From the NCBI RefSeq assembly GCF_023721815.1, contig NZ_JAMDLI010000022.1:310001-374000 (forward strand): 64,000 nucleotides of DNA, given 5' to 3'. The first letter of the stretch is position 1; every line of letters begins with the position of its first letter. The stretch comes from Pleomorphomonas sp. JP5. GTDB taxonomy: Bacteria; Pseudomonadota; Alphaproteobacteria; Rhizobiales; Pleomorphomonadaceae. A model generated the notes under the pieces. That model was not told the origin of the DNA. It did no database searches and saw nothing but the letters and a program-made list of their open reading frames with translations. A program made the position numbers and the translations under genes. Below are positions 1 to 9,820 of this stretch, piece after piece.

Positions 1-884
1 GGCTGGATGCCGCAGCCACCGAAGGCAGGTCTCGATCGGACAGCTGCTTCAGGATGGCCTTCCGATCGTCGGCCGAACCCGAAACGTAGGCGTTGGCCAG
101 AGCCTTCTCGGCTTTCAACTGGAACAGGGCTCGGGTGGTCAGCAATGTATCAAGGCCGAGCACATCGGCGGCTCGCTCGGCTCCGACGACCCGGATCAGC
201 AGGTCCGTTGCCGTGTTGTCGCTTCGGGCGATCATTTCGGCCGCGAGCGTATGGAGCGTGAAGGGCGATCCGGCGGGATAGAGGCGGAGGTCGCCCGATG
301 GCAGCGAACGGTCGCTCTCCGCAAGGCGCACCACATCATCCCATCGGCTGCGTCCGGCCGCGATGTCGTCGGCGAGAACCTTCAGTACGCCGAGCTTGAA
401 GGCCGAGCCGACGGCGAGCGGCCGGCTGGACTCTCGTTCCAGCCGAGCCGCTCCCGAGGTTTCGACCAGGTAGGAGACGGTATCGGCGAGGCCTGAGAGC
501 TTCTCCAGGGTCTCCTCCAGCGAGGCCGTGAGCGCTACGGGCGGCTGGAACAGCAAGCCATCAATCAAGCCGTTGCTGTCCAAGGTCATCTTGGTGGGAA
601 TCGAGTGGGTGTCGGTCTCAATCGCGTAGTCGTCGCCGTCCTGAACGATCGCGCGGGGTGTCCCGAGCGAGCCGACCATCTGCTCGACGATCCTGGATAC
701 TTCTCCGGCAGGCACCGCGGCGAGAAAGGACCGGGAGAACTGGGTGCTTGCCAGCTCAGGGGCGCTGAACAAGCGTTCCAGATGGGCGATTTCCGCTTCG
801 CCGGCGATAGCGTCGGTCACAGGGCTCACCAGTAGGGTTATTTGGACAAGGAACGAAACCGCGAGCGAGTTGCCTTGGATCATG
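1..884 (-). CDS. Class A beta-lactamase-like serine hydrolase (3' truncated by window edge)
   Basis: The frame is open from an ATG at 884 to the left edge (294 codons), so the C-terminus is missing. A hydrophobic N-terminus ending near AIA-GE (residues 1-28) looks like a signal peptide, so the product is probably exported. Residues 160-163 are SAFK, the serine-hydrolase SxxK nucleophile motif, and residues 221-223 are SDN, the second conserved element of class A enzymes. About 120 residues precede the catalytic domain, an architecture reminiscent of ORF12/LpqF-type proteins, which carry an N-terminal accessory domain and are not typical resistance enzymes. The KTG-equivalent motif would lie outside the window. 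Whether it hydrolyses beta-lactams cannot be told. Confidence 0.75.
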
Positions 885-1005
885 GTTTGGACAGCTTAAT
901 CCTGCGTCAAGAAAGAACAAGTGATCGGCCGCGCTTCATCTCCGTGCTGGACGCGACGGTTTGTTCGCTTTATGTTCTTTTATGTTTCACGATTTGGAGG
1001 TGACG

Positions 1006-1401
1006 ATGGCGGACGATGGTTTCAGGGAGTTCCTGCGCGAGCTGACGGAGCCGCTTGGCGGCGTCACGTTCCGCAAGATGTTCGGCGGGCTTTCGATCTA
1101 TCAGGATGGCATGGTGTTCGCCCTGGAGGCCGATGGCAGCCTCTATTTCAAGGTGGACGAGGAAACACGGGAACGCTTCATCGCGGAGGGCTGTCCTCAG
1201 TTTGAGTACACTACCAAGGATGGTCGGACGGCCCAGATGCCCTACTGGAGGGCTCCGGAGCGGCTTTACGACGAGCCCGACGAGTTCATCGAATGGTGCC
1301 GCGCCGCGGTCGCCGTCGCTCGCCGCAGCGAAGCGATCAAGGCCGAGGAGAAGTCGCGCAAGGCAAGCCGCAAGCGCAAGGGGACGGCCGATACGCTTTG
1401 A
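1006..1401 (+). CDS. TfoX N-terminal domain protein
   Basis: This 131-residue protein matches the TfoX_N family: a central RKMFGG motif, then short strands ending in the FEY and MPYW segments, and a basic Lys/Arg-rich tail (last ~25 residues). The start at 1006 is chosen because GGAGG lies five bases upstream; an in-frame ATG at 961 has no such site. The family is named after the competence regulator TfoX/Sxy, but proteins with only this domain are common in alphaproteobacteria and their role is unknown. Nothing nearby suggests a competence system. It stands alone, divergent from the serine hydrolase to its left. Confidence 0.8.
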   Translation: MADDGFREFLRELTEPLGGVTFRKMFGGLSIYQDGMVFALEADGSLYFKVDEETRERFIAEGCPQFEYTTKDGRTAQMPYWRAPERLYDEPDEFIEWCRAAVAVARRSEAIKAEEKSRKASRKRKGTADTL

Positions 1402-1509
1402 TACACTTCGCCATCTTGGTGAGAAGATTCGGACGAGGAGGAGTGCTAGGACTCGTTGAAGACCAGAGGTCTTCTTTCCAAGCTTTTCTTCATTCGTCGA
1501 GTTTTCCTC

Positions 1510-2034
1510 ATGTCCATCAAAGATGCCCTGTTTCGCTATGCAACGCCCCTGACCACCTGGCTGTTCCTGATCTCCCTGGTCTCCGGCGTCGCGCTCTTCT
1601 TCGGCCTTGGCGCACAGTATTTCCGCGAGATGCACGAGATCCTGTCGATGCTCCTGATCGTGCCCTTCGGGCTGCACGTGTGGCGCAACTGGCGGACGCT
1701 TGCGAACTACTTCCGGCGGTCGGCCATGTGGATTTCGACGGTGGTCTGCCTAGCCGCCGCGGGCGCCTTTGCCTATGAGGGGGCGGGCGTCTCCTCGGCC
1801 AATCCCCGTGCCGTGGTGTTCGGCGCACTCAATAATGCGTCAGTGACGGCGCTGGCCGCGCTTGCCCACGCCGACGAGGCAACGGTAACCGATCGGCTCA
1901 AGGCGATCGGAGTCGAGGTCAAGTCGGCCGAGGATACGGTGGCGGGACTTGCCGAGGCATCCGGGCACGACAGTTTCGAGCTGCTGGGCGCCGCGTTGGT
2001 GGCTCCCGCGGCGACGGGCCAGCCGACGCCGTGA
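1510..2034 (+). CDS. DUF4405 cytochrome b561-like membrane protein
   Basis: This 174-residue protein begins with two or three hydrophobic helices. A His in the MHEIL segment and a second in the LHVWRNW segment sit in the pattern of the DUF4405 family, which is related to haem-binding b-type membrane cytochromes. The C-terminal half is soluble and Ala-rich. The ATG at 1510 is preferred; an upstream in-frame TTG at 1456 would add 18 residues that do not look conserved, and neither has an ideal ribosome site. The gene ends just before a strong terminator, so it is probably the last of its transcript. Haem binding is inferred from family, not shown. Confidence 0.7.
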   Translation: MSIKDALFRYATPLTTWLFLISLVSGVALFFGLGAQYFREMHEILSMLLIVPFGLHVWRNWRTLANYFRRSAMWISTVVCLAAAGAFAYEGAGVSSANPRAVVFGALNNASVTALAALAHADEATVTDRLKAIGVEVKSAEDTVAGLAEASGHDSFELLGAALVAPAATGQPTP

Positions 2035-2060
2035 GCCCCTGAAAGCCGGCAAACTCGACC

Positions 2061-2095
2061 AAAGGGGAGGTTCGTCGCGAATCCTCCCCTTTTTG
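2061..2095 (+). terminator. Intrinsic terminator after the DUF4405 gene
   Basis: A perfect ten-base inverted repeat (AAAGGGGAGG / CCTCCCCTTT) with a 12-base loop runs directly into a T tract. It separates the DUF4405 gene from tRNA-Leu. Confidence 0.85.
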
Positions 2096-2170
2096 CTTTG
2101 TGCCTGCTGGGAAGTTTGCTATGGAGACCCCGCTTCGAGCATCGGAGGCGATGGTCGGCGCGGTTGGATC

Positions 2171-2255
2171 GCGGGCGTGGTGGAATTGGTAGACACGCTG
2201 GATTTAGGTTCCAGTGGCGAAAGCCGTGGGGGTTCAAGTCCCTTCGCCCGCACCA
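2171..2255 (+). tRNA. tRNA-Leu (anticodon UAG)
   Basis: The 85-base sequence folds as a type II tRNA. The seven-base acceptor stem is GCGGGCG/CGCCCGC and the anticodon arm is CTGGA-TTTAGGT-TCCAG with TAG at positions 3-5 of the loop. There is an extended variable arm and a GGTTCAAGTCC T arm. The CCA end is encoded. The anticodon reads CUA and related Leu codons. Confidence 0.97.
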
Positions 2256-2425
2256 GATCGACACGCCGAGATCGAGGGTGATGCGGTCGGTGTACGGTAC
2301 GCCTCCGTGGCGTCCCGCCGGTGGTGAAGACAGAATTGAACCGCTTCTTCGGACCGGGCCGGCAGGGAGAACCACCGGAACGGTCTCTGGGGCGTTCTCG
2401 GGATCAGAGACGAAAGAAAACATCC

Positions 2426-3775
2426 ATGCAGGTGACTGAAACCTCGACCGAAGGCCTGAAGCGCGAGCTCAAGATCGTCGTCACGGCCTCCGAACTCGCT
2501 GAGAAGCTCGATGCTTACCTCGAGGACCTCAAGGCCCGCGCCAGGATTCCCGGCTTCCGTCCGGGCAAGGTTCCCAAGGCGCACCTCAAGAAGCTCCATG
2601 GCAAGTCCGCCATGGCCGAGATCGTCAACAACGTGATTGGCGAGACCTCGACCAAGGCTCTTGAAGAGCGTTCCGAGAAGGCTGCCATGCAGCCGCAGAT
2701 CAAGCTGTCCGACGAGGATGCCGAGAAGATCCTGTCGGGTGAACTCGACCTTGCCTACGACCTCTCCTACGAGATCGTTCCCGAGTTCGAGCTGGCGCCG
2801 GTCGACGGCATCGCCATCGAGCGCCCGGTCGTCGAAGTTGCCGATTCGGAAGTCGAGGAGCGCCTGACCCAGATCGCCGAGGGCGCCCGTTCCTACGTTG
2901 CCCGCGAAGAGGGTGCCGCTGCCGAGAATGGCGACCGGCTGACCATTTCCTACCTTGGCAAGATCGATGGCGAGCCCTTCGACGGTGGCGCCGACGAACG
3001 CGCCACCATCGTCATCGGCCAGGGCCGGTTCATCCCCGGCTTCGAAGAGCAGCTGACGGGCGTCAAGGTCGGCGACAAGAAGGTCATCGAAGTGACCTTC
3101 CCTGAGGGGTATCAGGCCGAGCACCTTGCCGGTAAGCCGGCCACCTTCGATGTCGAGGTGTTCGAGATTGCCGCGCCGGGCGAGCTGAGGCTCGACGACG
3201 ACTGGGCCAAGACGCTCGGCATGGACAGCCTCGATGCGGTGAAGGACATCGTCAAGCAGCAGATCGAAGCCCAGAACGGTGGCCAGACCCGCCAGAAGGT
3301 GAAGCGGCAGCTGCTGGACGCTCTTGATGCGCAGTATTCCTTCGAGCTGCCGGCGACGCTGGTTGAGCAGGAATTCAACGCCATCTGGGGGCAGGTCGAG
3401 GCTGAGATGAAGTCTGCCGGCAAGACCTTCGAGGACGAGGACACCACCGAGGAGAAGGCCCACGCCGACTATCGCAAGATCGCCGAGCGCCGCGTTCGTC
3501 TCGGTCTCGTGCTGTCGAAGTTCGGCGAGCGTGAGAAGGTTCAGGTCAATGAGCAGGAGCTGCAGCGCGCGCTGATCGAGCGTGCCCGTCAGTTCCCTGG
3601 CCAGGAAAAGGCCGTGTTCGACTTCTATCGTCGTGATGCCAATGCTCTCGCCTCGTTGCAGGCGCCGGTGTTCGAGGAGAAGGTCGTCGACGTTCTTCTC
3701 GGTCTGGTCAAGGTCACCAACAAGACGGTTACCAAGGAAGAGCTGTTCAAGGACGACGAAGAGCCGGCCGTCTGA
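2426..3775 (+). CDS. tig: Trigger factor (ribosome-associated chaperone and prolyl isomerase)
   Basis: Trigger factor binds the large ribosomal subunit at the exit tunnel and shields nascent chains. The 449-residue protein has the N-terminal ribosome-docking signature GFRPGKVP at residues 43-50, an FKBP-type prolyl isomerase domain at about 165-250, and the long helical C-terminal chaperone domain. The start at 2426 gives the expected MQVTET-type N-terminus; an in-frame ATG 35 codons upstream would add unrelated sequence. It heads the block tig–clpP–clpX–lon, the usual alphaproteobacterial order, but is closed off by its own terminator. Length and all three domains are normal. Confidence 0.97.
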   Translation: MQVTETSTEGLKRELKIVVTASELAEKLDAYLEDLKARARIPGFRPGKVPKAHLKKLHGKSAMAEIVNNVIGETSTKALEERSEKAAMQPQIKLSDEDAEKILSGELDLAYDLSYEIVPEFELAPVDGIAIERPVVEVADSEVEERLTQIAEGARSYVAREEGAAAENGDRLTISYLGKIDGEPFDGGADERATIVIGQGRFIPGFEEQLTGVKVGDKKVIEVTFPEGYQAEHLAGKPATFDVEVFEIAAPGELRLDDDWAKTLGMDSLDAVKDIVKQQIEAQNGGQTRQKVKRQLLDALDAQYSFELPATLVEQEFNAIWGQVEAEMKSAGKTFEDEDTTEEKAHADYRKIAERRVRLGLVLSKFGEREKVQVNEQELQRALIERARQFPGQEKAVFDFYRRDANALASLQAPVFEEKVVDVLLGLVKVTNKTVTKEELFKDDEEPAV

Positions 3776-3805
3776 TCGGCCTCCGCAATCCTTGCAAAGC
3801 TTTCG

Positions 3806-3841
3806 CGGCCGGGGCGGCGACGCCCCGGCCGGTTGCGTTTT
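3806..3841 (+). terminator. Intrinsic terminator after tig
   Basis: A perfect eleven-base GC stem (CGGCCGGGGCG / CGCCCCGGCCG) is closed by a GCGA tetraloop and followed by GTTGCGTTTTG. It lies 30 bases past the tig stop codon. Confidence 0.8.
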
Positions 3842-4110
3842 GAGGAGAGCAGCCTTGCGCGCGGTTTCGACCGCTTGCAGAGTTTGCCGACGATGCATAA
3901 GTGGCCTTTATGGGGATATCCCCATGCATAGGCGGGTATGGAAAGCCGTACACCATGCACCGAAAATTCAGAGGCTTTGGTGTAGCCAAGCGTCTGGTTG
4001 GGATGTAACGATCACGGCAAGAGTGATTTGCTGGCGACGCCACCGCTGTTCCACGCAGCCCCGAGACGGGGCGGGAAGGGCGGTTCGTCCGTCGAACGCC
4101 GAGGGAACGT
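3842..4110 (+). promoter_or_regulatory. clpP upstream region with a perfect 16-bp palindrome
   Basis: The gap between the tig terminator and clpP holds no convincing gene. At 3910-3925 there is a perfect palindrome, ATGGGGATATCCCCAT, flanked on both sides by ATGCATA-type sequence. It could be an operator for clpP or chance; no sigma-32 or sigma-70 promoter could be assigned with confidence. Confidence 0.35.
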
Positions 4111-4737
4111 ATGAAGGATCCTGTCGATTTCACCATGAGCACGCTGGTCCCGATGGTCGTCGAACAGACGAATCGCGGCGAGCGCGCCTATGACATTTTC
4201 TCGCGCCTCCTCAAGGAACGGATCATCTTCATTACCGGCGGCATCGATGACGGTGTCGCGACGCTGGTCAGCGCCCAGCTGCTTTTCCTGGAGTCGGAGA
4301 ATCCGAACAAGGAGATCTCTCTCTACATCAACTCTCCCGGCGGCTATGTGACGGCGGGTCTCGCGATCTACGACACCATGCAGTTCATCCGCCCGAAGGT
4401 GGCGACGCTCTGCATCGGGCAGGCCGCGTCCATGGGGTCTCTTCTGCTTTGCGCCGGCGAGGCCGGCATGCGCTTCTCGCTGCCCAACGCGCGCATCATG
4501 GTGCACCAGCCGTCGGGCGGCTTCCGTGGTCAGGCGGCGGACATCATGCTGCATGCCCAGGAGATCCTGAAGCTGAAGCGTCGCCTCAACCAGATCTATG
4601 TCGAGCACACCGGGCGCGATCTCGCGGCGGTCGAAGAAGCTCTGGAGCGCGACAATTTCATGGATGCCGAGGCGGCCAAGGCATTCGGCCTCGTGGACGA
4701 TGTGATCGCCAAGAGGGCGGTTCCCGAACAGCCCTGA
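4111..4737 (+). CDS. clpP: ATP-dependent Clp protease proteolytic subunit
   Basis: ClpP forms the tetradecameric serine-protease chamber that works with ClpX (next gene) and ClpA. The 208-residue protein carries the catalytic triad of the family: Ser107 in GQAASMGS, His132 in MVHQPSGG and Asp181 in the LERD segment. The N-terminus lacks a long propeptide, and the DPVDF…[10 protein letters not shown] stretch is typical of alphaproteobacterial ClpP. It lies upstream of clpX on the same strand with a 200-base gap that shows no terminator, so the two are probably co-transcribed at least in part. Confidence 0.97.
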   Translation: MKDPVDFTMSTLVPMVVEQTNRGERAYDIFSRLLKERIIFITGGIDDGVATLVSAQLLFLESENPNKEISLYINSPGGYVTAGLAIYDTMQFIRPKVATLCIGQAASMGSLLLCAGEAGMRFSLPNARIMVHQPSGGFRGQAADIMLHAQEILKLKRRLNQIYVEHTGRDLAAVEEALERDNFMDAEAAKAFGLVDDVIAKRAVPEQP

Positions 4738-4937
4738 GGAAAGTAGGTTTGCCGGCGCCGCAGGCGGCGGTGCATCGAGATCGGTACGTTAAAGCTATCT
4801 TGAGTCCTTTGAGCGCAGCATGCGCATGTGGCGGTTCCGGCGGATACGGTCACTGAAGAGGGTTCGAGAGGAAGGTTCGGTTCGATACTCGCCCGGAGCG
4901 GGGTCGGGCCGTCCGTCAACCGAGCGGGAATGATTGG

Positions 4938-6200
4938 ATGACCAAGGTTAGCGGCGAGTCGAAGAACACCCTCTACTGTTCGTTCTGCGGCAAGAGCCAG
5001 CACGAAGTCCGCAAGCTCATCGCGGGACCGACGGTGTTCATCTGTGATGAATGCGTTGAACTCTGCATGGACATCATCCGTGAGGAGTCGAAGTCCAATC
5101 TCGTGAAGTCGCGCGACGGCGTTCCGACACCTTCGGAAATCCGCAAGGTGCTCGACGACTACGTGATCGGCCAGGACAAGGCCAAGAAGGTGCTGGCTGT
5201 GGCTGTCCACAACCACTACAAGCGCCTCAATCACGCCTCGAAGAACAACGATGTCGAGCTGGCCAAGTCGAACATCATGCTGATCGGCCCGACCGGTTCG
5301 GGCAAGACGCTGCTCGCCCAGACGCTTGCCCGCATCATCGACGTGCCGTTCACCATGTCCGATGCGACGACGCTGACCGAGGCCGGTTACGTCGGCGAAG
5401 ACGTCGAGAACATCATCCTGAAGCTTCTGCAGGCCGCGGACTACAACGTCGAGCGGGCCCAGCGCGGCATCGTCTACATCGACGAGGTCGACAAGATCTC
5501 GCGCAAGTCCGACAATCCGTCGATCACCCGCGATGTCTCGGGTGAGGGGGTGCAGCAGGCCCTCCTGAAGATCATGGAAGGCACTGTGGCCTCCGTGCCG
5601 CCGCAGGGTGGCCGCAAGCATCCTCAGCAGGAGTTCCTGCAGGTCGATACCACCAACATCCTGTTCATCTGCGGCGGTGCCTTCGCCGGCCTCGAAAAGA
5701 TCATCTCGGCGCGCGGCAAGTCGACCTCGATCGGCTTCCAGGCACAGGTGACGGCCCCCGAGGATCGACGCACCGGCGAACTTTTCGCTCAGGTCGAACC
5801 GGAAGACCTCCTGAAGTTTGGTCTGATCCCCGAGTTCGTCGGACGTCTGCCGGTGCTTGCCACCCTTGAAGATCTCGACGAAGCGGCGCTGGTGATCATC
5901 CTCACCGAGCCGAAGAACGCCTTGGTCAAGCAGTACCAGCGCCTGTTCGAGATGGAGAACGTCAAGCTCTCCTTCCAGGATGATGCGCTGTCGGCCGTGG
6001 CCCGCAAGGCCATCGACCGCAAGACCGGCGCCCGTGGTCTGCGCTCGATCATGGAAGGTACTCTGCTTGAGACCATGTACGAGCTTCCCAACCTCGAAGA
6101 CGTGACGGAAGTGGTCATTTCTGGCGACGTCATCGCCGGCAAGGCCAAGCCGATCTATGTCTACGGCGAACGCCTCGACGACACGGGCACGGGTGCCTGA
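4938..6200 (+). CDS. clpX: ATP-dependent Clp protease ATP-binding subunit ClpX
   Basis: ClpX is the AAA+ unfoldase that recognises substrates and feeds them to ClpP. The 420-residue protein begins with the zinc-binding domain (Cys14, Cys17, Cys36, Cys39). It then has Walker A GPTGSGKT at 117-124, Walker B with IDEVD at 181-185, and the C-terminal sensor and D2 regions. The GYVGEDVE pore-loop segment is present. Length is normal. It follows clpP and is closed by a hairpin terminator at 6211. Confidence 0.97.
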   Translation: MTKVSGESKNTLYCSFCGKSQHEVRKLIAGPTVFICDECVELCMDIIREESKSNLVKSRDGVPTPSEIRKVLDDYVIGQDKAKKVLAVAVHNHYKRLNHASKNNDVELAKSNIMLIGPTGSGKTLLAQTLARIIDVPFTMSDATTLTEAGYVGEDVENIILKLLQAADYNVERAQRGIVYIDEVDKISRKSDNPSITRDVSGEGVQQALLKIMEGTVASVPPQGGRKHPQQEFLQVDTTNILFICGGAFAGLEKIISARGKSTSIGFQAQVTAPEDRRTGELFAQVEPEDLLKFGLIPEFVGRLPVLATLEDLDEAALVIILTEPKNALVKQYQRLFEMENVKLSFQDDALSAVARKAIDRKTGARGLRSIMEGTLLETMYELPNLEDVTEVVISGDVIAGKAKPIYVYGERLDDTGTGA

Positions 6201-6210
6201 TAGTTTTCCG

Positions 6211-6244
6211 TGGGTGGCGACCAGAGCGCTCGCCGCCCATTTTC
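6211..6244 (+). terminator. Intrinsic terminator after clpX
   Basis: A ten-base stem (TGGGTGGCGA / TCGCCGCCCA, one G·U pair) is followed by TTTTCCC eleven bases after the clpX stop codon. Confidence 0.75.
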
Positions 6245-6302
6245 CCGGCCTGGCCGGCCGGGAGCGTCGTGCGTCGGGTCAATGACGCTTTCGTGTCAGG
6301 AC

Positions 6303-6332
6303 CTTGAAAGCACAGTCGCCGCGATACATGTA
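6303..6332 (+). promoter_or_regulatory. Candidate heat-shock (RpoH) promoter upstream of lon
   Basis: CTTGAA at 6303-6308 is followed after 15 bases by ATACATGTA, which keeps the CAT-N-TA part of the sigma-32 minus-10 consensus. lon is a classic heat-shock gene, and this gap follows the clpX terminator, so lon needs its own promoter. The remaining ~220 bases before lon show no gene. Confidence 0.35.
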
Positions 6333-6556
6333 TCCGCTTACGCGGCGGCGACGGAAACGGGAACGGCGTCTGGCCTTGCGCCCATCAAGGGGCGGACCGG
6401 ACGGCCACGTAGCGGATCACCTTCTCCGATCCTCTCACCCGTTGCCGAACTGGGGCACTCCGACCTTACGGTTGGCAGCCCTTGCCGAAAAACGCGTGCG
6501 ACGGACGCCGGCGCCGATAGGCTTGGCCGGCGGGCCACCAGAAAGGAAACCACTCC

Positions 6557-8989
6557 ATGGCCGCATCCACTCCAGCGACCGGCGCCGAACGGGACGTCTT
6601 TCCTGTCCTGCCGCTTCGTGACATCGTCGTTTTCCCGCACATGATCGTGCCGCTGTTCGTGGGGCGCGAGAAGTCGATCCGCGCCCTCGAAGAGGTGATG
6701 ACGGCCGACAAGCAGATCCTGCTGGCCACTCAGCGCAATGCATCCGACGACGATCCTGCGTCCGGCGACATCTACACGGTCGGCACGCTCGCAACGGTGC
6801 TTCAGCTTCTGAAGCTGCCCGACGGCACGGTGAAGGTGCTTGTCGAGGGCGCGCGCCGGGCGGAAGTGATCAATTTCATCGACCGGTCCGACTATTTCGA
6901 AGCAGAGGTTCGGCCGATCGAGGAAGTGGAGAGCGATCGTGTCGAAGTTGAGGCGCTTGCCCGCTCGGTGCTGGTCGAGTTCGACAACTACGTCAAGCTG
7001 AACAAGAAGGTGTCTCCCGAGGTGCTCGGCACCATCAAGGAGATCGACGACTACGCCAAGCTCGCCGACACCATCGCCAGCCACCTCGCCGTAAAGATCT
7101 CCGAGAAGCAGGAAGTCCTTTCCCTGAAGTCGGTGGTCGAGCGGCTCGAACGCGTGCTCGGGCTGATGGAAAGCGAGATCTCTGTCCTGCAGGTGGAGAA
7201 GCGCATCCGCAGCCGCGTCAAGCGGCAGATGGAGAAGACGCAGCGCGAGTACTACCTCAACGAGCAGATGAAGGCGATCCAGAAGGAGCTGGGCGACGGC
7301 GAGGAGGGCAAGGACGAGCTTGCCGAGCTCGAGGAGCGCATCAAGCGCACCAAGCTGTCGAAGGAAGCGCGCGAAAAGGCGACGGCCGAGCTGAAGAAGC
7401 TTCGCCAGATGTCGCCGATGTCGGCCGAAGCCACAGTGGTGCGCAATTACCTCGACTGGATCCTGGGGATTCCCTGGAAGAGCCGCTCCAAGACCCGCGA
7501 CGACCTCGCCTATGCCGAGGCGGTCCTGAACGAGGACCATTTCGGCCTTGAGAAGGTCAAGGAACGCATCATCGAGTATCTGGCGGTGCAGAGCCGGGCT
7601 AACAAGCTGAAGGGGCCGATCATCTGTCTCGTCGGTCCTCCTGGCGTCGGCAAGACCTCGCTCGCCAAGTCGATCGCCAAGGCGACCGGCCGTGAGTATG
7701 TGCGCATGTCGCTCGGCGGCGTGCGCGACGAGGCCGAAATTCGCGGCCATCGCCGCACCTATATCGGCTCGATGCCCGGCAAGGTCATCCAGTCGATGAA
7801 GAAGGCGAAGAAGTCAAATCCGCTGTTCCTGCTCGACGAAATCGACAAGATGGGCATGGACTTCCGCGGTGATCCGTCGTCGGCCTTGCTCGAGGTTCTC
7901 GATCCCGAGCAGAACCACACCTTCATGGACCACTACCTCGAGGTCGAGTACGACCTTTCGGACGTGATGTTCGTGACCACCGCCAACACGCTGAACATCC
8001 CCGGCCCGCTGATGGACCGCATGGAGATCATTCGGATCGCCGGCTATACCGAGGACGAAAAGGTCGAGATCGCCAAGCGGCATCTGTTGCCGAAGTCGAT
8101 CGCCGACCACGGTCTCCGCGCAGGCGAGTACGAGATTACCGACGATGCCATTCGTTCCGTGATCCGCCAGTACACGCGCGAGGCCGGTGTCCGTAACCTC
8201 GATCGAGAGATGATGTCGCTCGCCCGCAAGGCGGTGACCGAACTCCAGAAGTCGAAGGGGGCGTTGAAGTCCGTCACGGTGACGCCGGAGAAGGTCGAGC
8301 AGTATCTCGGTGTGCCGCGCTTCCGGCATGGCGAGGCGGAGGGCACCGATCAGGTCGGCGTTGTCACCGGTCTTGCCTGGACCGAGGTCGGCGGTGAGCT
8401 TCTCACCATCGAGAGTGTGCGCTTGCCCGGCAAGGGACGCATGACGGTGACCGGCAACCTGAAGGACGTGATGAAGGAGTCGATTTCCGCAGCGGCGTCC
8501 TACGTGCGCTCGCGGGCTGTCGATTTCGGCATCGAGCCGCCGCTGTTCGACAAGCGCGACATCCACGTGCACGTGCCGGAAGGCGCGACGCCGAAGGACG
8601 GTCCGTCGGCCGGTATCGCCATGGTCACCTCGATCGTGTCGGTCATGACCGGTGTGCCAGTGCGCCATGACGTTGCAATGACCGGTGAGATCACGCTGCG
8701 TGGCCGGGTGTTGCCGATCGGCGGCCTCAAGGAGAAGTTGCTCGCAGCTCATCGGGGCGGCATCAAGACGGTGATGATCCCCGACGAGAACGCCAAGGAT
8801 CTCGCGGACATTCCCGAGAACGTCCGGAACGTCATGGAAGTCATTCCGGTCGCTCATATGGATGACGTGTTGAAGGTGGCGTTGGTGCGGCCGCTCGAAC
8901 CGATCGAGTGGGACGAATCGAAGCAAACACCCCCCGCGCCGGTGGCCGAGGGTGAAGCTGGCGATTTGGGTGTGATCACCGCGCACTGA
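6557..8989 (+). CDS. lon: ATP-dependent Lon protease
   Basis: Lon is a homo-oligomeric AAA+ serine protease that degrades misfolded and regulatory proteins in the cytoplasm. The 810-residue protein has the N-terminal substrate-binding LON domain beginning at [15 protein letters not shown], a coiled-coil region around 190-280, and Walker A GPPGVGKT near residue 360. The C-terminal peptidase domain carries the catalytic Ser in PKDGPSAG (about residue 683) and the catalytic Lys in GGLKEK (about 726). AAGGAAA lies nine bases before the start. It completes the tig–clpP–clpX–lon block. Confidence 0.97.
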   Translation: MAASTPATGAERDVFPVLPLRDIVVFPHMIVPLFVGREKSIRALEEVMTADKQILLATQRNASDDDPASGDIYTVGTLATVLQLLKLPDGTVKVLVEGARRAEVINFIDRSDYFEAEVRPIEEVESDRVEVEALARSVLVEFDNYVKLNKKVSPEVLGTIKEIDDYAKLADTIASHLAVKISEKQEVLSLKSVVERLERVLGLMESEISVLQVEKRIRSRVKRQMEKTQREYYLNEQMKAIQKELGDGEEGKDELAELEERIKRTKLSKEAREKATAELKKLRQMSPMSAEATVVRNYLDWILGIPWKSRSKTRDDLAYAEAVLNEDHFGLEKVKERIIEYLAVQSRANKLKGPIICLVGPPGVGKTSLAKSIAKATGREYVRMSLGGVRDEAEIRGHRRTYIGSMPGKVIQSMKKAKKSNPLFLLDEIDKMGMDFRGDPSSALLEVLDPEQNHTFMDHYLEVEYDLSDVMFVTTANTLNIPGPLMDRMEIIRIAGYTEDEKVEIAKRHLLPKSIADHGLRAGEYEITDDAIRSVIRQYTREAGVRNLDREMMSLARKAVTELQKSKGALKSVTVTPEKVEQYLGVPRFRHGEAEGTDQVGVVTGLAWTEVGGELLTIESVRLPGKGRMTVTGNLKDVMKESISAAASYVRSRAVDFGIEPPLFDKRDIHVHVPEGATPKDGPSAGIAMVTSIVSVMTGVPVRHDVAMTGEITLRGRVLPIGGLKEKLLAAHRGGIKTVMIPDENAKDLADIPENVRNVMEVIPVAHMDDVLKVALVRPLEPIEWDESKQTPPAPVAEGEAGDLGVITAH

Positions 8990-9021
8990 ACCAACGCGGG
9001 ACACTTGTCCAGCAAATTACC

Positions 9022-9051
9022 GACCCGGGCCGCCAAAGCCCGGGTCTTTTT
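9022..9051 (+). terminator. Intrinsic terminator after lon
   Basis: A perfect nine-base stem (GACCCGGGC / GCCCGGGTC) with a seven-base loop is followed by five T residues. Confidence 0.9.
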
Positions 9052-9193
9052 CGTCTTCGGCCAAAAAATCGCGCATAAGCGGTCTTTCCGCACTTGATTT
9101 TCCCCGGAAATCCGGGAAACGTGCCGCCGGGGTGACGGGCTAACTCCTATATGGCAAGTCCGCTACCGACAGAGTCAGACAAAGGGACACGAC

Positions 9194-9469
9194 ATGAACA
9201 AGAACGATCTGGTCACGCAGGTCGCCGAGAAGGCGTCGCTCAACAAGGCGCAGGCCGGTGCCGCCGTCGACGCGGTCTTCGCGACGATCACCGAGGCGCT
9301 CAAGGCGGGCGACGAAGTTCGCATCGTCGGCTTCGGCAACTTCGTTGTGACCGAGCGCGCCGCCTCGGAGGGCCGCAACCCGCAGACCGGCGAACCGCTC
9401 AAGATCGCTGCTTCCAAGCAGCCGAAGTTCCGCGTGGGCAAGGGCCTCAAGGACGCGGTCAACGGCTGA
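9194..9469 (+). CDS. hup: DNA-binding protein HU
   Basis: HU is a small dimeric nucleoid protein that bends and compacts DNA. The 91-residue product starts MNKNDLV, has the two N-terminal helices, and contains the signature GFGNF followed by the beta-arm with RNPQTGE and the conserved Pro-containing tip. Length is typical. AAAGGGA precedes the ATG. It sits between two terminators and so is monocistronic, as is usual downstream of lon in alphaproteobacteria. Confidence 0.96.
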   Translation: MNKNDLVTQVAEKASLNKAQAGAAVDAVFATITEALKAGDEVRIVGFGNFVVTERAASEGRNPQTGEPLKIAASKQPKFRVGKGLKDAVNG

Positions 9470-9479
9470 CGTCCCGAAT

Positions 9480-9551
9480 CGGCCTGCCCCGAATCCGGGG
9501 CGGGCCGACGTGACTTTGAACGGCGCGGCCGGTGACGGTCGCGCCCTTTTT
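9480..9551 (+). terminator. Two hairpins after hup; the second is a terminator
   Basis: The first hairpin (9480-9507, eleven base pairs with one G·U) has no T tract. The second (9522-9545, GGCGCGGCC / GGTCGCGCC with one G·U) is followed by CTTTTTC and is the likely terminator. Confidence 0.75.
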
Positions 9552-9650
9552 CGCCCTGTTTCCCATTCCCAAGGCGATATGGTCGGCGATCTTGCAATCG
9601 GCCGTCCGAGTGGGTAGAGCAGGGAACCTTCTGCCGCCGTCGCGCGGTCG

Positions 9651-9726
9651 GGGCGGTTAGCTCAGTTGGTAGAGCGCCAGTTTTACACACTGGATGTCGG
9701 CGGTTCGAGACCGTCACCGCCCACCA
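9651..9726 (+). tRNA. tRNA-Val (anticodon UAC)
   Basis: This is a 76-base cloverleaf with acceptor stem GGGCGGT/ACCGCCC and D arm TAGCTCAGTTGGTAGAGC. The anticodon arm is CCAGT-TTTACAC-ACTGG with TAC, the T arm carries GGTTCGAGACC, and the CCA is encoded. Its position after hup is conserved in many alphaproteobacteria. Confidence 0.97.
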
Positions 9727-9820
9727 TCACTCCTTTGACAAATGAAGCCATGAGCGCTCTCGGACGCCGTCTTTGTCTGTCTGCGTCACAGAGGCCATGC
9801 CTGTAGCTGAGCGGGCCCTA

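Noticed and set aside
1441-1450. GAGTGCTAG as half of a CIRCE (HrcA) element.
   Set aside because: The complementary half at the required spacing is missing and no heat-shock gene follows.
2234-3898. A 554-codon minus-strand open frame.
   Set aside because: It is antisense to trigger factor, which is complete and unambiguous.
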